This document shows, one piece after another, positions 15,544-23,529 of a stretch of DNA of 23,529 nucleotides. Origin of the DNA: Bacteroidales bacterium UBA4788 (GTDB lineage: Bacteria > Bacteroidota > Bacteroidia > Bacteroidales > VadinHA17). Under the pieces are notes generated by a model. The model had not been told where the DNA came from. It made no database searches and worked only from the letters and a program-made list of their open reading frames with translations. Position 1 is the stretch's first letter, and every line of letters starts with the position of its first letter. The position numbers and the translations under genes were made by a program. The DNA lies in NCBI GenBank assembly GCA_002402965.1, contig DHGW01000073.1, positions 1 to 23,529 on the forward strand, in the 5' to 3' direction.

Positions 15544-17298
15544 ATGAAAAGTCTAAAGATATTTATAGCAATGTTGGCGCTTATTGCAGGCATGACAGCC
15601 TGTGATGATATGCTCGATGTTACGAATCCGAATAATCAGACAACCTATGATTTTGGCGATTCAGAGTCAGAACTTCAGGAGGCTATCATCGCGTGCTACA
15701 ACCGTATCCGCCTCGAAGGTACGTTTTCCCGCGTTGGTTACACTATGGATGCAGTACGTGGCGACGAAGTCTGGAACTCATCTCAACAGTGGTATCTGGA
15801 GTATGACAATCTCAATTCTCCGGGTACAATCGGAATAGGTGACGAGTGGATTTGGCGCGACTGCTACCATGTAGTAAACCGCACAAACTTTGTATTGTCA
15901 AAGGTAGATGATGTTGAAATGTCGGAAGATGCTTATAATCAGATAGCCGGACAGGCCCTTTTCCTCAGATCACTGGCATACTATGAACTGGCTACATATT
16001 ACCAGACGGTACCACTGATTACAGACTATGCATCCTATTCAGACATCAATACCATGTATGCATCCAACAATACTCAGGACGAGGTGTTTGACCGGATAGA
16101 GGCAGACCTCGCACTGGCCATGGAGATATTGCCAACGCGCGATAAGGGTGGTGAATGGGCTCAGGGACGTGCTACAAGCGGTGCTGCTGCCGGATATCTG
16201 GCTCGTGCACTCATGTTCCGTCATAAATTTCCTGAGGCTTATGCTGTACTGAAAGACATCATCGCCGGCCTATACGGACATTATGAACTTACAGCCGACT
16301 ATGGTGACAACTTCAGGGAAGGTCCGGCATACGAGAATAACTCAGAGAGCCTGTTCGAAGTTCAATTTATGGACTATGGCACAGGTGGCACAGACCAGGA
16401 GTGGACTCCGGTAAACATAAGCTCGCAGGCAACTCAGGGTCATGCTGTAGAAAGCAATTACGCTTCTCAGCAACTGGGTAGCTGGGGAGACCTGGCCGGC
16501 TCACCCTGGTTGTATAACCTGTTTAAAAAAGAGAACTGCACAGATGGCCGTCTCGATCCTCGATTATACTGGACTCTGGTTACTTACGAAAGTGAATATA
16601 ACGCCTATACCGGTCTGAAAACTGCGGCCTATCCTGATGGAGATCCTCGTTCCAACACTGTTTACCAGGCAGACATAACCGCAACTCCTCTGTCGAACAC
16701 AGCCCAGGGGGGTATATCAATAGCTAAGTTCACCAATGCCAGAAACAACATCTACACTACTATTACTACCGGATTGCATTGTGGGATCAACCTGCGCCTT
16801 ATGCGTTACAGCGATGTTTTGCTGCGTGCAGCAGAATGCGAAAATGAAATCAATGGCCCAACCCAAACTGCTATAGATTACATAAATATCGTACGTCAAC
16901 GCGTTGCTCTTGAAGATCTTCAACTTTCCGACTTCCCATCGGCTGATGCTCTTTTCGAACAAATAGCAAACGTTGAGCGTCCTAAAGAATTTGGTTGCGA
17001 AAACGGACGCGGTATTGACTTACTCCGTTGGGGATTCTTCTACAATGCAGATCGACTGAATCAGCTGGTTGAACATGCTTATTATAAGCGTGATGGCACA
17101 GCCTCAACAGATGAGCTGACCGCCGAAACCGCTGACGATTCATCCTTCAATTACTATTATAAGGGACATGAATATTTCCCGATTTTTCAATCTACTCTTA
17201 ATGCCAATCCTAACCTTACGGGTAACTCGGCAAACAAGAATGAAGATAATGGACCTGCTTTCTTACAGAAATGGACTGTTCGTCCTATTGTAGAGTAG
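15544..17298 (+). CDS. SusD-like (RagB/SusD) outer-membrane glycan-binding lipoprotein
   Basis: This is the lid lipoprotein of the SusC transporter. The 584 residues start with a lipoprotein signal ending in GMTAC (Cys20) followed by DDMLDVTNP, both the acidic surface-export type sequence and the typical SusD opening. Family features include an N-terminal helical segment with YNRIRLEG, the LRSLAYYELATYYQTVPLI tetratricopeptide-like helix, and near the C terminus RPKEFGCENGRGIDLLRWG. The length is usual for the family. It follows the SusC-like gene by 29 bases with a weak AGGA at 15533-15536 upstream. A terminator-like hairpin follows its stop. Confidence 0.96.
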   Translation: MKSLKIFIAMLALIAGMTACDDMLDVTNPNNQTTYDFGDSESELQEAIIACYNRIRLEGTFSRVGYTMDAVRGDEVWNSSQQWYLEYDNLNSPGTIGIGDEWIWRDCYHVVNRTNFVLSKVDDVEMSEDAYNQIAGQALFLRSLAYYELATYYQTVPLITDYASYSDINTMYASNNTQDEVFDRIEADLALAMEILPTRDKGGEWAQGRATSGAAAGYLARALMFRHKFPEAYAVLKDIIAGLYGHYELTADYGDNFREGPAYENNSESLFEVQFMDYGTGGTDQEWTPVNISSQATQGHAVESNYASQQLGSWGDLAGSPWLYNLFKKENCTDGRLDPRLYWTLVTYESEYNAYTGLKTAAYPDGDPRSNTVYQADITATPLSNTAQGGISIAKFTNARNNIYTTITTGLHCGINLRLMRYSDVLLRAAECENEINGPTQTAIDYINIVRQRVALEDLQLSDFPSADALFEQIANVERPKEFGCENGRGIDLLRWGFFYNADRLNQLVEHAYYKRDGTASTDELTAETADDSSFNYYYKGHEYFPIFQSTLNANPNLTGNSANKNEDNGPAFLQKWTVRPIVE

Positions 17299-17320
17299 AA
17301 ATCATTCTCTGGAATTAGAG

Positions 17321-17366
17321 ACTTCCTTATCAGCATATTTTTCGTAGTTGATGAGGAAGTTTTTTG
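17321..17366 (+). terminator. Hairpin with T-run after the SusD-like gene
   Basis: ACTTCCTTATCA (17321-17332) pairs with TGATGAGGAAGT (17349-17360): 12 pairs, one of them a G:T wobble, around a 16-base loop, followed by a run of T to 17365. This is a good intrinsic terminator shape for + strand transcription. It ends only about 20 bases before the next gene's ATG, so it may act as a partial terminator that lowers enzyme expression relative to the transporter genes. Confidence 0.75.
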
Positions 17367-17384
17367 AAAGAAAACATATTCGAC

Positions 17385-19046
17385 ATGAGACTAAAGTATT
17401 TTCTGATTTTGTGTGTCACCATAACTGCTCTGTTGCTGGGAGGGTGCAAAAAAGATAATACTGAACCTGAAGAGGATGATAATGACCCCGTTACAACTTT
17501 CACCATTCCGACATACGCCGATGACTATTCAGCGATATCCTCGTGGACAGACCGAAACCAGTGGAATCTGGCCAACGTTCACGACCCATCGGTTGCCTGG
17601 TACAACGGATATTACTATATGTACGGCACCGATGCCTCGTATGGTAATGCTGCCGAAGGACATGGACATTTTCAGGGCAAGCGTTCAACCGATCTGGTTA
17701 ACTGGCAATGGGTAGGCGGACCTTTTTATGAAGCGCCCTCCTGGGTGGCCGACTCGCTAAACGCCATTCGTTCCCGCATGGGCCTGGATGCCATTGCCCG
17801 GGACAACATAGTATACCTTTACTGGGCACCATCAGTACGCCGGGTCAACGTGGGAGGACAGGATATCCTGCGAATGTACTACAGCATAGTTATCGATAAC
17901 TATATCAAAACCGGTAACCCCGTCTCATCCACCTTTGATGGAAGCTGGACCGAACGCGCCTTTATCGGCATGTGCGAATCGACCGACCCCGCAGGAGCTG
18001 TATGGACTGACAAGGGTTTCGTTACATGTTCATCGTCAGATCGTGGCCTGGACTACAATCGCACTAGTACAAATGACTGGAACGCCTATTTCTACTACAA
18101 TGCCATCGACCCGGCATACATAGTAACGCCCGAGGGGAAACACTACCTGATACATGGTTCGTGGCATAGCGGCTTTGCACTGTTACAGCTCAATGCGACA
18201 ACAGGTAAGCCTCTCAACACACTCGGCAATCCCTGGGCAAACAGTGCCGGTGAGATAACTGCCCGATATGGTGTGAGAATCGGCACACGAACAGCATCTT
18301 CGCGCTGGCAGGCCAGCGAGGCTCCGGAAATAATCTTCAAGGATGGTTACTACTATTTGTTCATGGCCTACGATCCACTTGACATACCATACAACACACG
18401 GGTGGTCAGAAGCACAAACATCGAAGGTCCATATCTCGATATTACCGGGCGAAACTTTACCAGCGGCAGCGGTGACTGCTACCCTATAGTAACCCACCCG
18501 TACAAATTCAATCTTAGCTACGGATGGGTGGGCATATCACACTGCTGTATCTTCAAAAAGGAAAATACAAACGAGTGGTTCTACATGTCCCAGGGACGAT
18601 TGCCTGTCAACGTTGGTGGCAACCTCTACTCCAATGCCATTATGATGGGGCACGTACGCCGCATTGTCTGGTGTCCGGCTTCTGCAGGTGAACCCGACAA
18701 CCTGTGGCCAATAGCATTGCCCGAACGTTACGCAGCCGTACCTGATTACGGCACCATAACCAAAGACTCGCTGGCAGGAACCTGGGAGCACATAAACCTT
18801 AATTACAACTACAGGGTACAGGATGGCGCCACTGCCCTGACCCTCAAAACCGACGGCACCATGTCGGGAGCACTTTCAGGCAATTGGAGCTACAATGCAA
18901 CAAAAAAGCAACTCACACTGGGCAACGTTGTTGTTTGCGTTGAACGCGAAGTCGACTGGGAAGCCACCCCACGCCGTGTTACGTTTGTCTATGCCGGAAC
19001 TGAAAAAAATCTGAATGCGACATACTGGGGCAAAAAGAAAAAATAA
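17385..19046 (+). CDS. GH43 endo-alpha-1,5-L-arabinanase, surface lipoprotein
   Basis: This enzyme probably cuts the alpha-1,5-arabinan backbone at the cell surface. I chose the ATG at 17385, which gives the lipoprotein signal MRLKYFLIL...LLLGGC (Cys21); a TTG seven codons upstream lies inside the terminator hairpin. The Cys is followed by KKDNTEPEEDDND, a strongly acidic stretch fitting surface export. The five-bladed propeller carries the three GH43 residues: Asp67 in VHDPS (base), Asp242 in NAIDPAY (pKa modulator) and Glu312 in ASEAPEI (acid). Residues about 460-553 form the small C-terminal beta-barrel found in two-domain arabinanases such as B. subtilis Abn2 and Bacteroides homologues. 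The residues WHSG and the general length (553) agree with endo-arabinanases of GH43 subfamilies 4/5. The endo mode is inferred from family resemblance. Confidence 0.9.
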   Translation: MRLKYFLILCVTITALLLGGCKKDNTEPEEDDNDPVTTFTIPTYADDYSAISSWTDRNQWNLANVHDPSVAWYNGYYYMYGTDASYGNAAEGHGHFQGKRSTDLVNWQWVGGPFYEAPSWVADSLNAIRSRMGLDAIARDNIVYLYWAPSVRRVNVGGQDILRMYYSIVIDNYIKTGNPVSSTFDGSWTERAFIGMCESTDPAGAVWTDKGFVTCSSSDRGLDYNRTSTNDWNAYFYYNAIDPAYIVTPEGKHYLIHGSWHSGFALLQLNATTGKPLNTLGNPWANSAGEITARYGVRIGTRTASSRWQASEAPEIIFKDGYYYLFMAYDPLDIPYNTRVVRSTNIEGPYLDITGRNFTSGSGDCYPIVTHPYKFNLSYGWVGISHCCIFKKENTNEWFYMSQGRLPVNVGGNLYSNAIMMGHVRRIVWCPASAGEPDNLWPIALPERYAAVPDYGTITKDSLAGTWEHINLNYNYRVQDGATALTLKTDGTMSGALSGNWSYNATKKQLTLGNVVVCVEREVDWEATPRRVTFVYAGTEKNLNATYWGKKKK

Positions 19047-19101
19047 TATTGATATATTGCTGAATTTAAATAATTAATAATCTTTTAAAAGGGAACAGGT
19101 T

Positions 19102-20664
19102 ATGAGACATTCCAGCATCATGACGACAGGAATACTGATCCTGTCTGCTTGGGTATTTTCTGCTTCTGCTCAGTCAGGGGGAAAAGCCAGCCAGGCTAAT
19201 ATTATCATTAGCACAGACCTGGGAACACAAACTATCAGTCGGCATATTTACGGGCATTTTTCCGAACACCTGGGTCACTGTATCTACGGCGGTTACTGGG
19301 TGGGAGAAGATGCTGCCATACCCAATACAAGAGGCATCAGGAATGATGTGGTCGAGGCCTTGAGAAAGACGCAGATACCCAACCTCCGATGGCCAGGAGG
19401 ATGCTTTGCCGATGAATATCACTGGATGGACGGTACCGGACCGCGTGAGCAGAGACCTAAAATGGTGAACACGCACTGGGGTGGCGTAACCGAAGACAAC
19501 AGCTTCGGAACACATGAATTCCTCGATCTTTGCGAGCAGCTCAATGCTGAACCGGTAATATGCGGTAATGTGGGCAGCGGATCGGTTGAAGAGATGTCAA
19601 AGTGGGTGGAATACATAAACTTTGACGGCGTGAGCCCCATGGCTGACCTCAGGCGCAAAAACGGCCGCGACAAACCCTGGAATGTCAAATTCTGGGGTGT
19701 GGGGAATGAGAATTGGGGATGCGGAGGCCATATGACCGCTGACTTTTATGCTGACCAGTTCAGGCGTTATGCAACATATGCCCGGAACTATGGTGATAAC
19801 CGGCTCATGAAGATTGCTGGCGGAGCGAACACGACTGACTATAACTGGACTGAGACCCTGATGCGCGATGTGCCTCATTTTCTGATGTGGGGAGTCTCGC
19901 TGCATTACTACACCACCTATTGGGAGAAAAAGGGCTCCGCCACTAAATTCGGCGAGAAGGAATATTTTGAGACTCTCGAAAGGTGTCTCAACATAGAGAC
20001 AGCCCTGGACCGGCATATCACTATAATGGACAAGTATGATCCCGCAAAGCGGATTGCTCTTGTCGTTGATGAGTGGGGTACATGGTGGGATGTAGAGCCG
20101 GGTACCAACCCCGGATTTCTCTTCCAGCAGAACACCCTGCGTGACGCAATGGTTGCAGGACTGTCACTGAATTATTTCAATGAGCGTTGTGACAGGATTA
20201 AGATGGCCAACATTGCTCAGACGGTCAATGTATTGCAGTCGCTCATCTTTACTGATGGGGAAAAGATGCTGCTAACGCCCACGTACCACGTTTTCGAGAT
20301 GTACAAGGTGCATCAGGATGCCACCCTGCTGCCGCTGGCTGTCAACTGTGGTACTTATGCAATGGAAGGCAGGGAGCTGCCTTCAGTCAGCGCCTCAGCC
20401 TCCAAAGACAAGAATGGTGCAATACATATTTCGGTTGTGAACGTAGAACCGTCGGAGAAAATTGAACTGCTTATTGACCTGCGCGGAGGAGATTATTCAG
20501 AAGTATCGGCAAGAATACTGACGGCACCGGAACTCAACACCCACAATACATTTGAAAAGCCGGAAGAGGTAAAACCCGCAGCATTCAAGGAGGTGAAGAT
20601 CAAAAAAAATATTCTGAGCCTTGACATGCCGGCAAAGTCAATCATAATGATTGAGGTAAAGTAA
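19102..20664 (+). CDS. GH51 alpha-L-arabinofuranosidase, periplasmic
   Basis: This 520-residue enzyme releases terminal alpha-L-arabinofuranose. It has a standard signal peptide (cleavage after SASA, residue 23) and no lipobox, so it should be periplasmic. The barrel starts with HFSEHLGHCIYGGYW, then LRWPGGCFADEYHWMDG. The acid/base is Glu203 in GVGNENWG and the nucleophile Glu324 in VVDEWGTWW; the C-terminal beta domain follows. The length is normal for GH51 without accessory domains. A 55-base AT-rich gap separates it from the GH43 lipoprotein, and the next gene starts 15 bases after its stop, so it likely leads the operon 19102-23529. It is one of three GH51 genes here, with clearly different sequence, which suggests different linkage or chain-length preference. 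Confidence 0.94.
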   Translation: MRHSSIMTTGILILSAWVFSASAQSGGKASQANIIISTDLGTQTISRHIYGHFSEHLGHCIYGGYWVGEDAAIPNTRGIRNDVVEALRKTQIPNLRWPGGCFADEYHWMDGTGPREQRPKMVNTHWGGVTEDNSFGTHEFLDLCEQLNAEPVICGNVGSGSVEEMSKWVEYINFDGVSPMADLRRKNGRDKPWNVKFWGVGNENWGCGGHMTADFYADQFRRYATYARNYGDNRLMKIAGGANTTDYNWTETLMRDVPHFLMWGVSLHYYTTYWEKKGSATKFGEKEYFETLERCLNIETALDRHITIMDKYDPAKRIALVVDEWGTWWDVEPGTNPGFLFQQNTLRDAMVAGLSLNYFNERCDRIKMANIAQTVNVLQSLIFTDGEKMLLTPTYHVFEMYKVHQDATLLPLAVNCGTYAMEGRELPSVSASASKDKNGAIHISVVNVEPSEKIELLIDLRGGDYSEVSARILTAPELNTHNTFEKPEEVKPAAFKEVKIKKNILSLDMPAKSIIMIEVK

Positions 20665-20679
20665 ACCGGGGGCGAAGGA

Positions 20680-21681
20680 ATGAGAGCAATAAAGGTATTA
20701 CTGGGAGTTCTGATCTTGACAATGTCAGTACCCCTCGACGGTCAGCCGGGTAACATATCCGTCCATGACCCCGTTCTGGCCAGGGAGGGAGACACATATT
20801 ACCTCTTCTGTACCGGGATGGGTATATCGGTTTTTTCATCGCCGGATATGATCAGCTGGAAGCCGGAAAAGCCGGTGTTTGACAAGGCTCCCGAATGGGC
20901 TGTCAAGACTGTTCCCGGTTACAGGGGGCACACCTGGGCACCTGACATCTCCTTTCATGACGGCACATACTACCTCTATTATTCAGTCTCTGCATTCGGC
21001 AAAAACACTTCATGTATAGGAGTGGCCACAAATACGACGCTTGATCCGGCAAATCCTGACTTCAGGTGGGTTGATCACGGAATGGTTGTTCAGTCCGTAC
21101 CCGGACGCGACATGTGGAATGCAATTGATCCCAACGTGATCAAAGACGATGCAGGAACTCCGTGGCTGGTATTCGGTTCCTTCTGGGACGGGATGAAGCT
21201 GACAAAGCTTGATCAGAATCTTATGAAACTGTCTGAGCCGCAGGAGTGGCATACGGTTGCTGCGCGCCCGCGAGACTACTATACTGAGGAAACCAGTGCA
21301 GGAGAGGGTGCAATAGAGGCGCCGTTCCTTTTCAGGAAGAACGGATATTTCTGGCTGTTCGTCTCCTTTGATTTCTGCTGCCGGGGCCTCGAAAGCAACT
21401 ACAAGGTCATGGTCGGAAGATCAGAGAAAATCACCGGCCCATATCTTGACAGGAACGGTCACCCGATGACACACGGCGGCGGCACTCCTTTGCTGATAGG
21501 AAATAAGGCATGGCCGGGTGTTGGACATAATTCTGTGTATAACTTTGATGGCCAAGACTATATCATATATCATGGCTACGACGCTGCCGACCACGGAAGG
21601 CCTAAATTGCTTGTCGACAAACTGGCATGGGATGAGGAGGGCTGGCCGGTCGTGACAAACAGTATCATCGGGAAAAAATGA
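20680..21681 (+). CDS. GH43 arabinanase/arabinofuranosidase, single domain, secreted
   Basis: This is a compact 333-residue five-bladed propeller enzyme acting on arabinan or arabino-oligosaccharides. The signal peptide is cleaved near LDGQ (residue 22), with no lipobox, so periplasmic. The catalytic triad is visible: Asp30 in VHDPV, Asp150 in NAIDPN and Glu213 in GAIEAPF. Further GH43 arabinanase features are HTWAPDISFHDGTYYLYYS and VGHNSVY, the latter with the His that in arabinanases coordinates the central metal. It lacks the C-terminal barrel of the other GH43 protein in this locus. Similarity to single-domain endo-arabinanases suggests action on the same backbone, but an exo mode on imported oligosaccharides is possible. 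GAAGGA immediately before the ATG is too close to act as a normal ribosome site. Confidence 0.9.
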   Translation: MRAIKVLLGVLILTMSVPLDGQPGNISVHDPVLAREGDTYYLFCTGMGISVFSSPDMISWKPEKPVFDKAPEWAVKTVPGYRGHTWAPDISFHDGTYYLYYSVSAFGKNTSCIGVATNTTLDPANPDFRWVDHGMVVQSVPGRDMWNAIDPNVIKDDAGTPWLVFGSFWDGMKLTKLDQNLMKLSEPQEWHTVAARPRDYYTEETSAGEGAIEAPFLFRKNGYFWLFVSFDFCCRGLESNYKVMVGRSEKITGPYLDRNGHPMTHGGGTPLLIGNKAWPGVGHNSVYNFDGQDYIIYHGYDAADHGRPKLLVDKLAWDEEGWPVVTNSIIGKK

Positions 21682-21721
21682 GAACACGGGAAATTCATAG
21701 CAATATTTAAACTGGAATGAC

Positions 21722-23308
21722 ATGAAACGCAATTCTGTAAAAATCGGACTAATCTTTCTGCTTCTGATCAGTTACCCGCTTATGCTGAGTTCGCAGAATG
21801 CAAGGATAAAGATTGATATCGACCGCACCATTGGCGACGTTGATAAAAACCTTTACAGCAATTTTGTAGAGCATCTGGGTCGCTGCGTTTATGGCGGAAT
21901 CTGGGAACCGGGTTCACCTCTCTCGAATGAAGATGGCTTCCGTAAGGATGTAATGGAGGCAGTGAAGGGACTTAATGTTTCTCTTGTCAGGTATCCGGGG
22001 GGCAATTTTGTCTCCAATTACCACTGGCTAGACGGGGTGGGACCGGTGAGAAACCCGAGGATGGAACTGGCATGGGCCCGGCTGGAACCAAACACCTTCG
22101 GCACCAATGAGTTCATGAAGTTCTGCAGCAAAGCCGGGGTTGAACCCTACTTTTCAGTCAACATGGGAACCGGAACCATTGAAGAGGCCCAGCAATGGGT
22201 TGAATACTGCAATGTGAAGGAGGGGCCGTTCTATGCTGAACTCAGGAAGAAGCACGGCTTCCCTGAGCCTTATAAGATAAAATACTGGAGCCTGGGTAAC
22301 GAGATGGACGGATTCTGGCAGATGGGGCATCTCAATGCCGAAGATTACAGCAAGAAAGCCCGTGAGGCTGCCAAACTGATGCGGCTTACTGATCCCTCAA
22401 TAAAGCTTGTGGCGGCAGGCTCGTCCAACTACAGGCCTGATGCTGATCCTGATGAATGGAATGCAAAGATTCTAAAAGAGCTGAGAGACGTGGTCGATTA
22501 TATTGCTCTTCATATATATGTCGGCAATCCTGACAACAACTATTATAATTTCCTCTCCACTCCGCTCGTCTGTGAACAGCGAACACAGCTTGTGAAAGGG
22601 ATGATCATGGAGGAGATGTCAAAGGCAAACCGTGGAGACAGGGATCCCATCTATATTGCCTGGGATGAATACAACGTGTGGTACCGTGCCCGTACAGATG
22701 AACACATGCAGGGTACCAGGGCGCTTGAAGAACCTTACAACCTGGAGGATGCTTTGGTTATCGCAGGATTCCTCAACGTTTTCGTCCGCAATGCCGATAT
22801 CGTCAAGATGGCCAATATGGCACAGCTTGTTAATGTCATTGCCCCCATATGGGCTGAGGAAAAAGGCATATTCCGGCAGACGATATATTATCCGCTGGCA
22901 CTGTTCGCACAGAATGTGAAAGGCACTTCACTTGATCTGTTCGTCGATTGCGAGAGCTATGATACGGAGGAGTTTTTCATCGGGCTTGGTGAGAGTACCA
23001 CAAAGCAGACTGACGTTCCCTACCTGGATGTATCCGCAACTTATAACAACGGGGAGGTGATCCTTTGCGTTGTGAACAGGAACAAGGACAAGGCAATCAC
23101 AACGGATATCCTTTGCCAGACGGGTGAATATGCAGGTAATTTTAAGATTTTCGAGGTAAACGGACCTGATATAAAATCGATGAATAATTTTGACGGAGAG
23201 CAGGTTAAGACGGTGAGTAAGCCTGAGATAAAGGGCAAGGGGAACAAAATCACCTATTCATTTCCTCCTCATTCGTTCACAATGTTGATCGGAAAAATTG
23301 AAAAATAA
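21722..23308 (+). CDS. GH51 alpha-L-arabinofuranosidase, periplasmic
   Basis: This 528-residue enzyme is the third GH51 of the locus. It has a signal peptide with cleavage near LSSQ (residue 25) and no lipobox. The barrel opens with NFVEHLGRCVYGGIWEPGSP, close to many Bacteroidota and Firmicutes intracellular-type arabinofuranosidases, then VRYPGGNFVSNYHWLDG. The acid/base is Glu194 in SLGNEMDG and the nucleophile Glu316 in WDEYNVWYR. The C-terminal beta domain ends with SFPPHSFTMLIG. It differs from the 520-residue GH51 in its active-site neighbours (DEYNVW against DEWGTW), so it likely prefers another linkage or short arabino-oligosaccharides. It lies 40 bases after the GH43 gene and 34 before the epimerase, in one apparent operon. 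Confidence 0.94.
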   Translation: MKRNSVKIGLIFLLLISYPLMLSSQNARIKIDIDRTIGDVDKNLYSNFVEHLGRCVYGGIWEPGSPLSNEDGFRKDVMEAVKGLNVSLVRYPGGNFVSNYHWLDGVGPVRNPRMELAWARLEPNTFGTNEFMKFCSKAGVEPYFSVNMGTGTIEEAQQWVEYCNVKEGPFYAELRKKHGFPEPYKIKYWSLGNEMDGFWQMGHLNAEDYSKKAREAAKLMRLTDPSIKLVAAGSSNYRPDADPDEWNAKILKELRDVVDYIALHIYVGNPDNNYYNFLSTPLVCEQRTQLVKGMIMEEMSKANRGDRDPIYIAWDEYNVWYRARTDEHMQGTRALEEPYNLEDALVIAGFLNVFVRNADIVKMANMAQLVNVIAPIWAEEKGIFRQTIYYPLALFAQNVKGTSLDLFVDCESYDTEEFFIGLGESTTKQTDVPYLDVSATYNNGEVILCVVNRNKDKAITTDILCQTGEYAGNFKIFEVNGPDIKSMNNFDGEQVKTVSKPEIKGKGNKITYSFPPHSFTMLIGKIEK

Positions 23309-23342
23309 GGATAAAAACAAGTATTTTCGAAAAAAATCAGAT

Positions 23343-23529
23343 ATGCGAAAACAAAGTATCTTCCTTGGCACGGCGCTTATATTGGTCATTTTTGGCAATG
23401 GCTCGTGCGGTAACATTAAGCAAAAAGAAATGGTGACTACTGAAAACTTCGGTTCATTTGAAGGGAAAGATGTTTCCCTGTACACCCTTAAGAACAAGCA
23501 GGGTGATGTAATTAAACTTACCAACTACG
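23343..23529 (+). CDS. galM: Aldose 1-epimerase, lipoprotein, 5' part only
   Basis: Only the first 62 codons are in the window; the gene runs off the right edge. The start MRKQSIFLG leads to a lipoprotein signal ending in NGSC (Cys22). Residues 35-62 (ENFGSFEGKDVSLYTLKNK...VIKLTNY) match the opening strands of aldose 1-epimerases (galactose mutarotase family), which interconvert alpha and beta anomers of free sugars. In an arabinan locus it would speed anomerisation of L-arabinose released by the GH51 and GH43 enzymes before uptake or isomerisation. The lipid anchor places it outside the cytoplasm, probably in the periplasm, as is common for PUL epimerases in Bacteroidota. The catalytic His and Glu lie beyond the edge and cannot be checked. 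Confidence 0.8.
   Translation, partial: MRKQSIFLGTALILVIFGNGSCGNIKQKEMVTTENFGSFEGKDVSLYTLKNKQGDVIKLTNY

Noticed and set aside
17364..17384. TTG start for the GH43 lipoprotein gene
   Set aside because: It lies in the T-run of the terminator-like hairpin and would add seven residues before a good lipoprotein signal that begins at ATG 17385.
1..23529. CRISPR arrays, tRNA or rRNA genes, transposases, integrases, attachment sites
   Set aside because: None was seen; all sequence outside the genes totals under 1 kb and contains no spaced repeats or conserved RNA motifs.

Overview
This window is most of a polysaccharide utilisation locus (PUL) for L-arabinose-rich plant cell wall glycans (arabinan, and perhaps arabinosylated glycoproteins) from a member of the Bacteroidota. 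The phylum follows from the SusC/SusD pair, the many lipoprotein signal peptides, the BACON domain and a TAnnTTTG-type promoter element. I cannot name a genus from the sequence. All ten complete genes and one partial gene lie on the + strand. No mobile element, tRNA, rRNA, CRISPR array or transcriptional regulator is visible.

Layout. (1) Positions 1-162 are a left edge with no assignable gene and a strong symmetric hairpin at 94-123. (2) Positions 163-10231 hold four genes separated by 1-36 bases: a CBM-bearing GH51 arabinofuranosidase lipoprotein, a GH127/GH146-type beta-L-arabinofuranosidase lipoprotein, a large secreted DUF5695-like protein of unknown activity, and a lipoprotein with BACON, DUF6055-like (HEIGH zinc-site motif) and DUF4859-like domains. 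(3) Positions 10232-10606 are a 375-base AT-rich regulatory region with inverted repeats. (4) Positions 10607-17298 hold the outer-membrane uptake module: a surface glycan-binding lipoprotein built from two copies of one domain, then the SusC-like transporter and its SusD-like lid. (5) A terminator-like hairpin at 17321-17366 separates SusD from a GH43 endo-arabinanase lipoprotein (17385-19046). (6) Positions 19102-23308 hold two GH51 arabinofuranosidases and a second GH43 enzyme, all with ordinary signal peptides. The window ends inside a lipoprotein aldose 1-epimerase.

How the parts fit (inference from family knowledge): the surface GH43 lipoprotein cuts the alpha-1,5-arabinan backbone, the glycan-binding protein and SusD hold the products, and SusC imports them. 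The periplasmic GH51 and GH43 enzymes and the GH127/146 enzyme then remove alpha- and beta-linked arabinofuranose, and the epimerase equilibrates the released sugar anomers. The two genes that do not belong to the standard set, the DUF5695-like protein and the HExxH protein, sit tightly next to the beta-arabinofuranosidase. This is the most interesting part of the window: beta-L-arabinofuranosides are typical of hydroxyproline-linked chains on extensins, so the block may attack arabinosylated plant glycoproteins as well as pectic arabinan.
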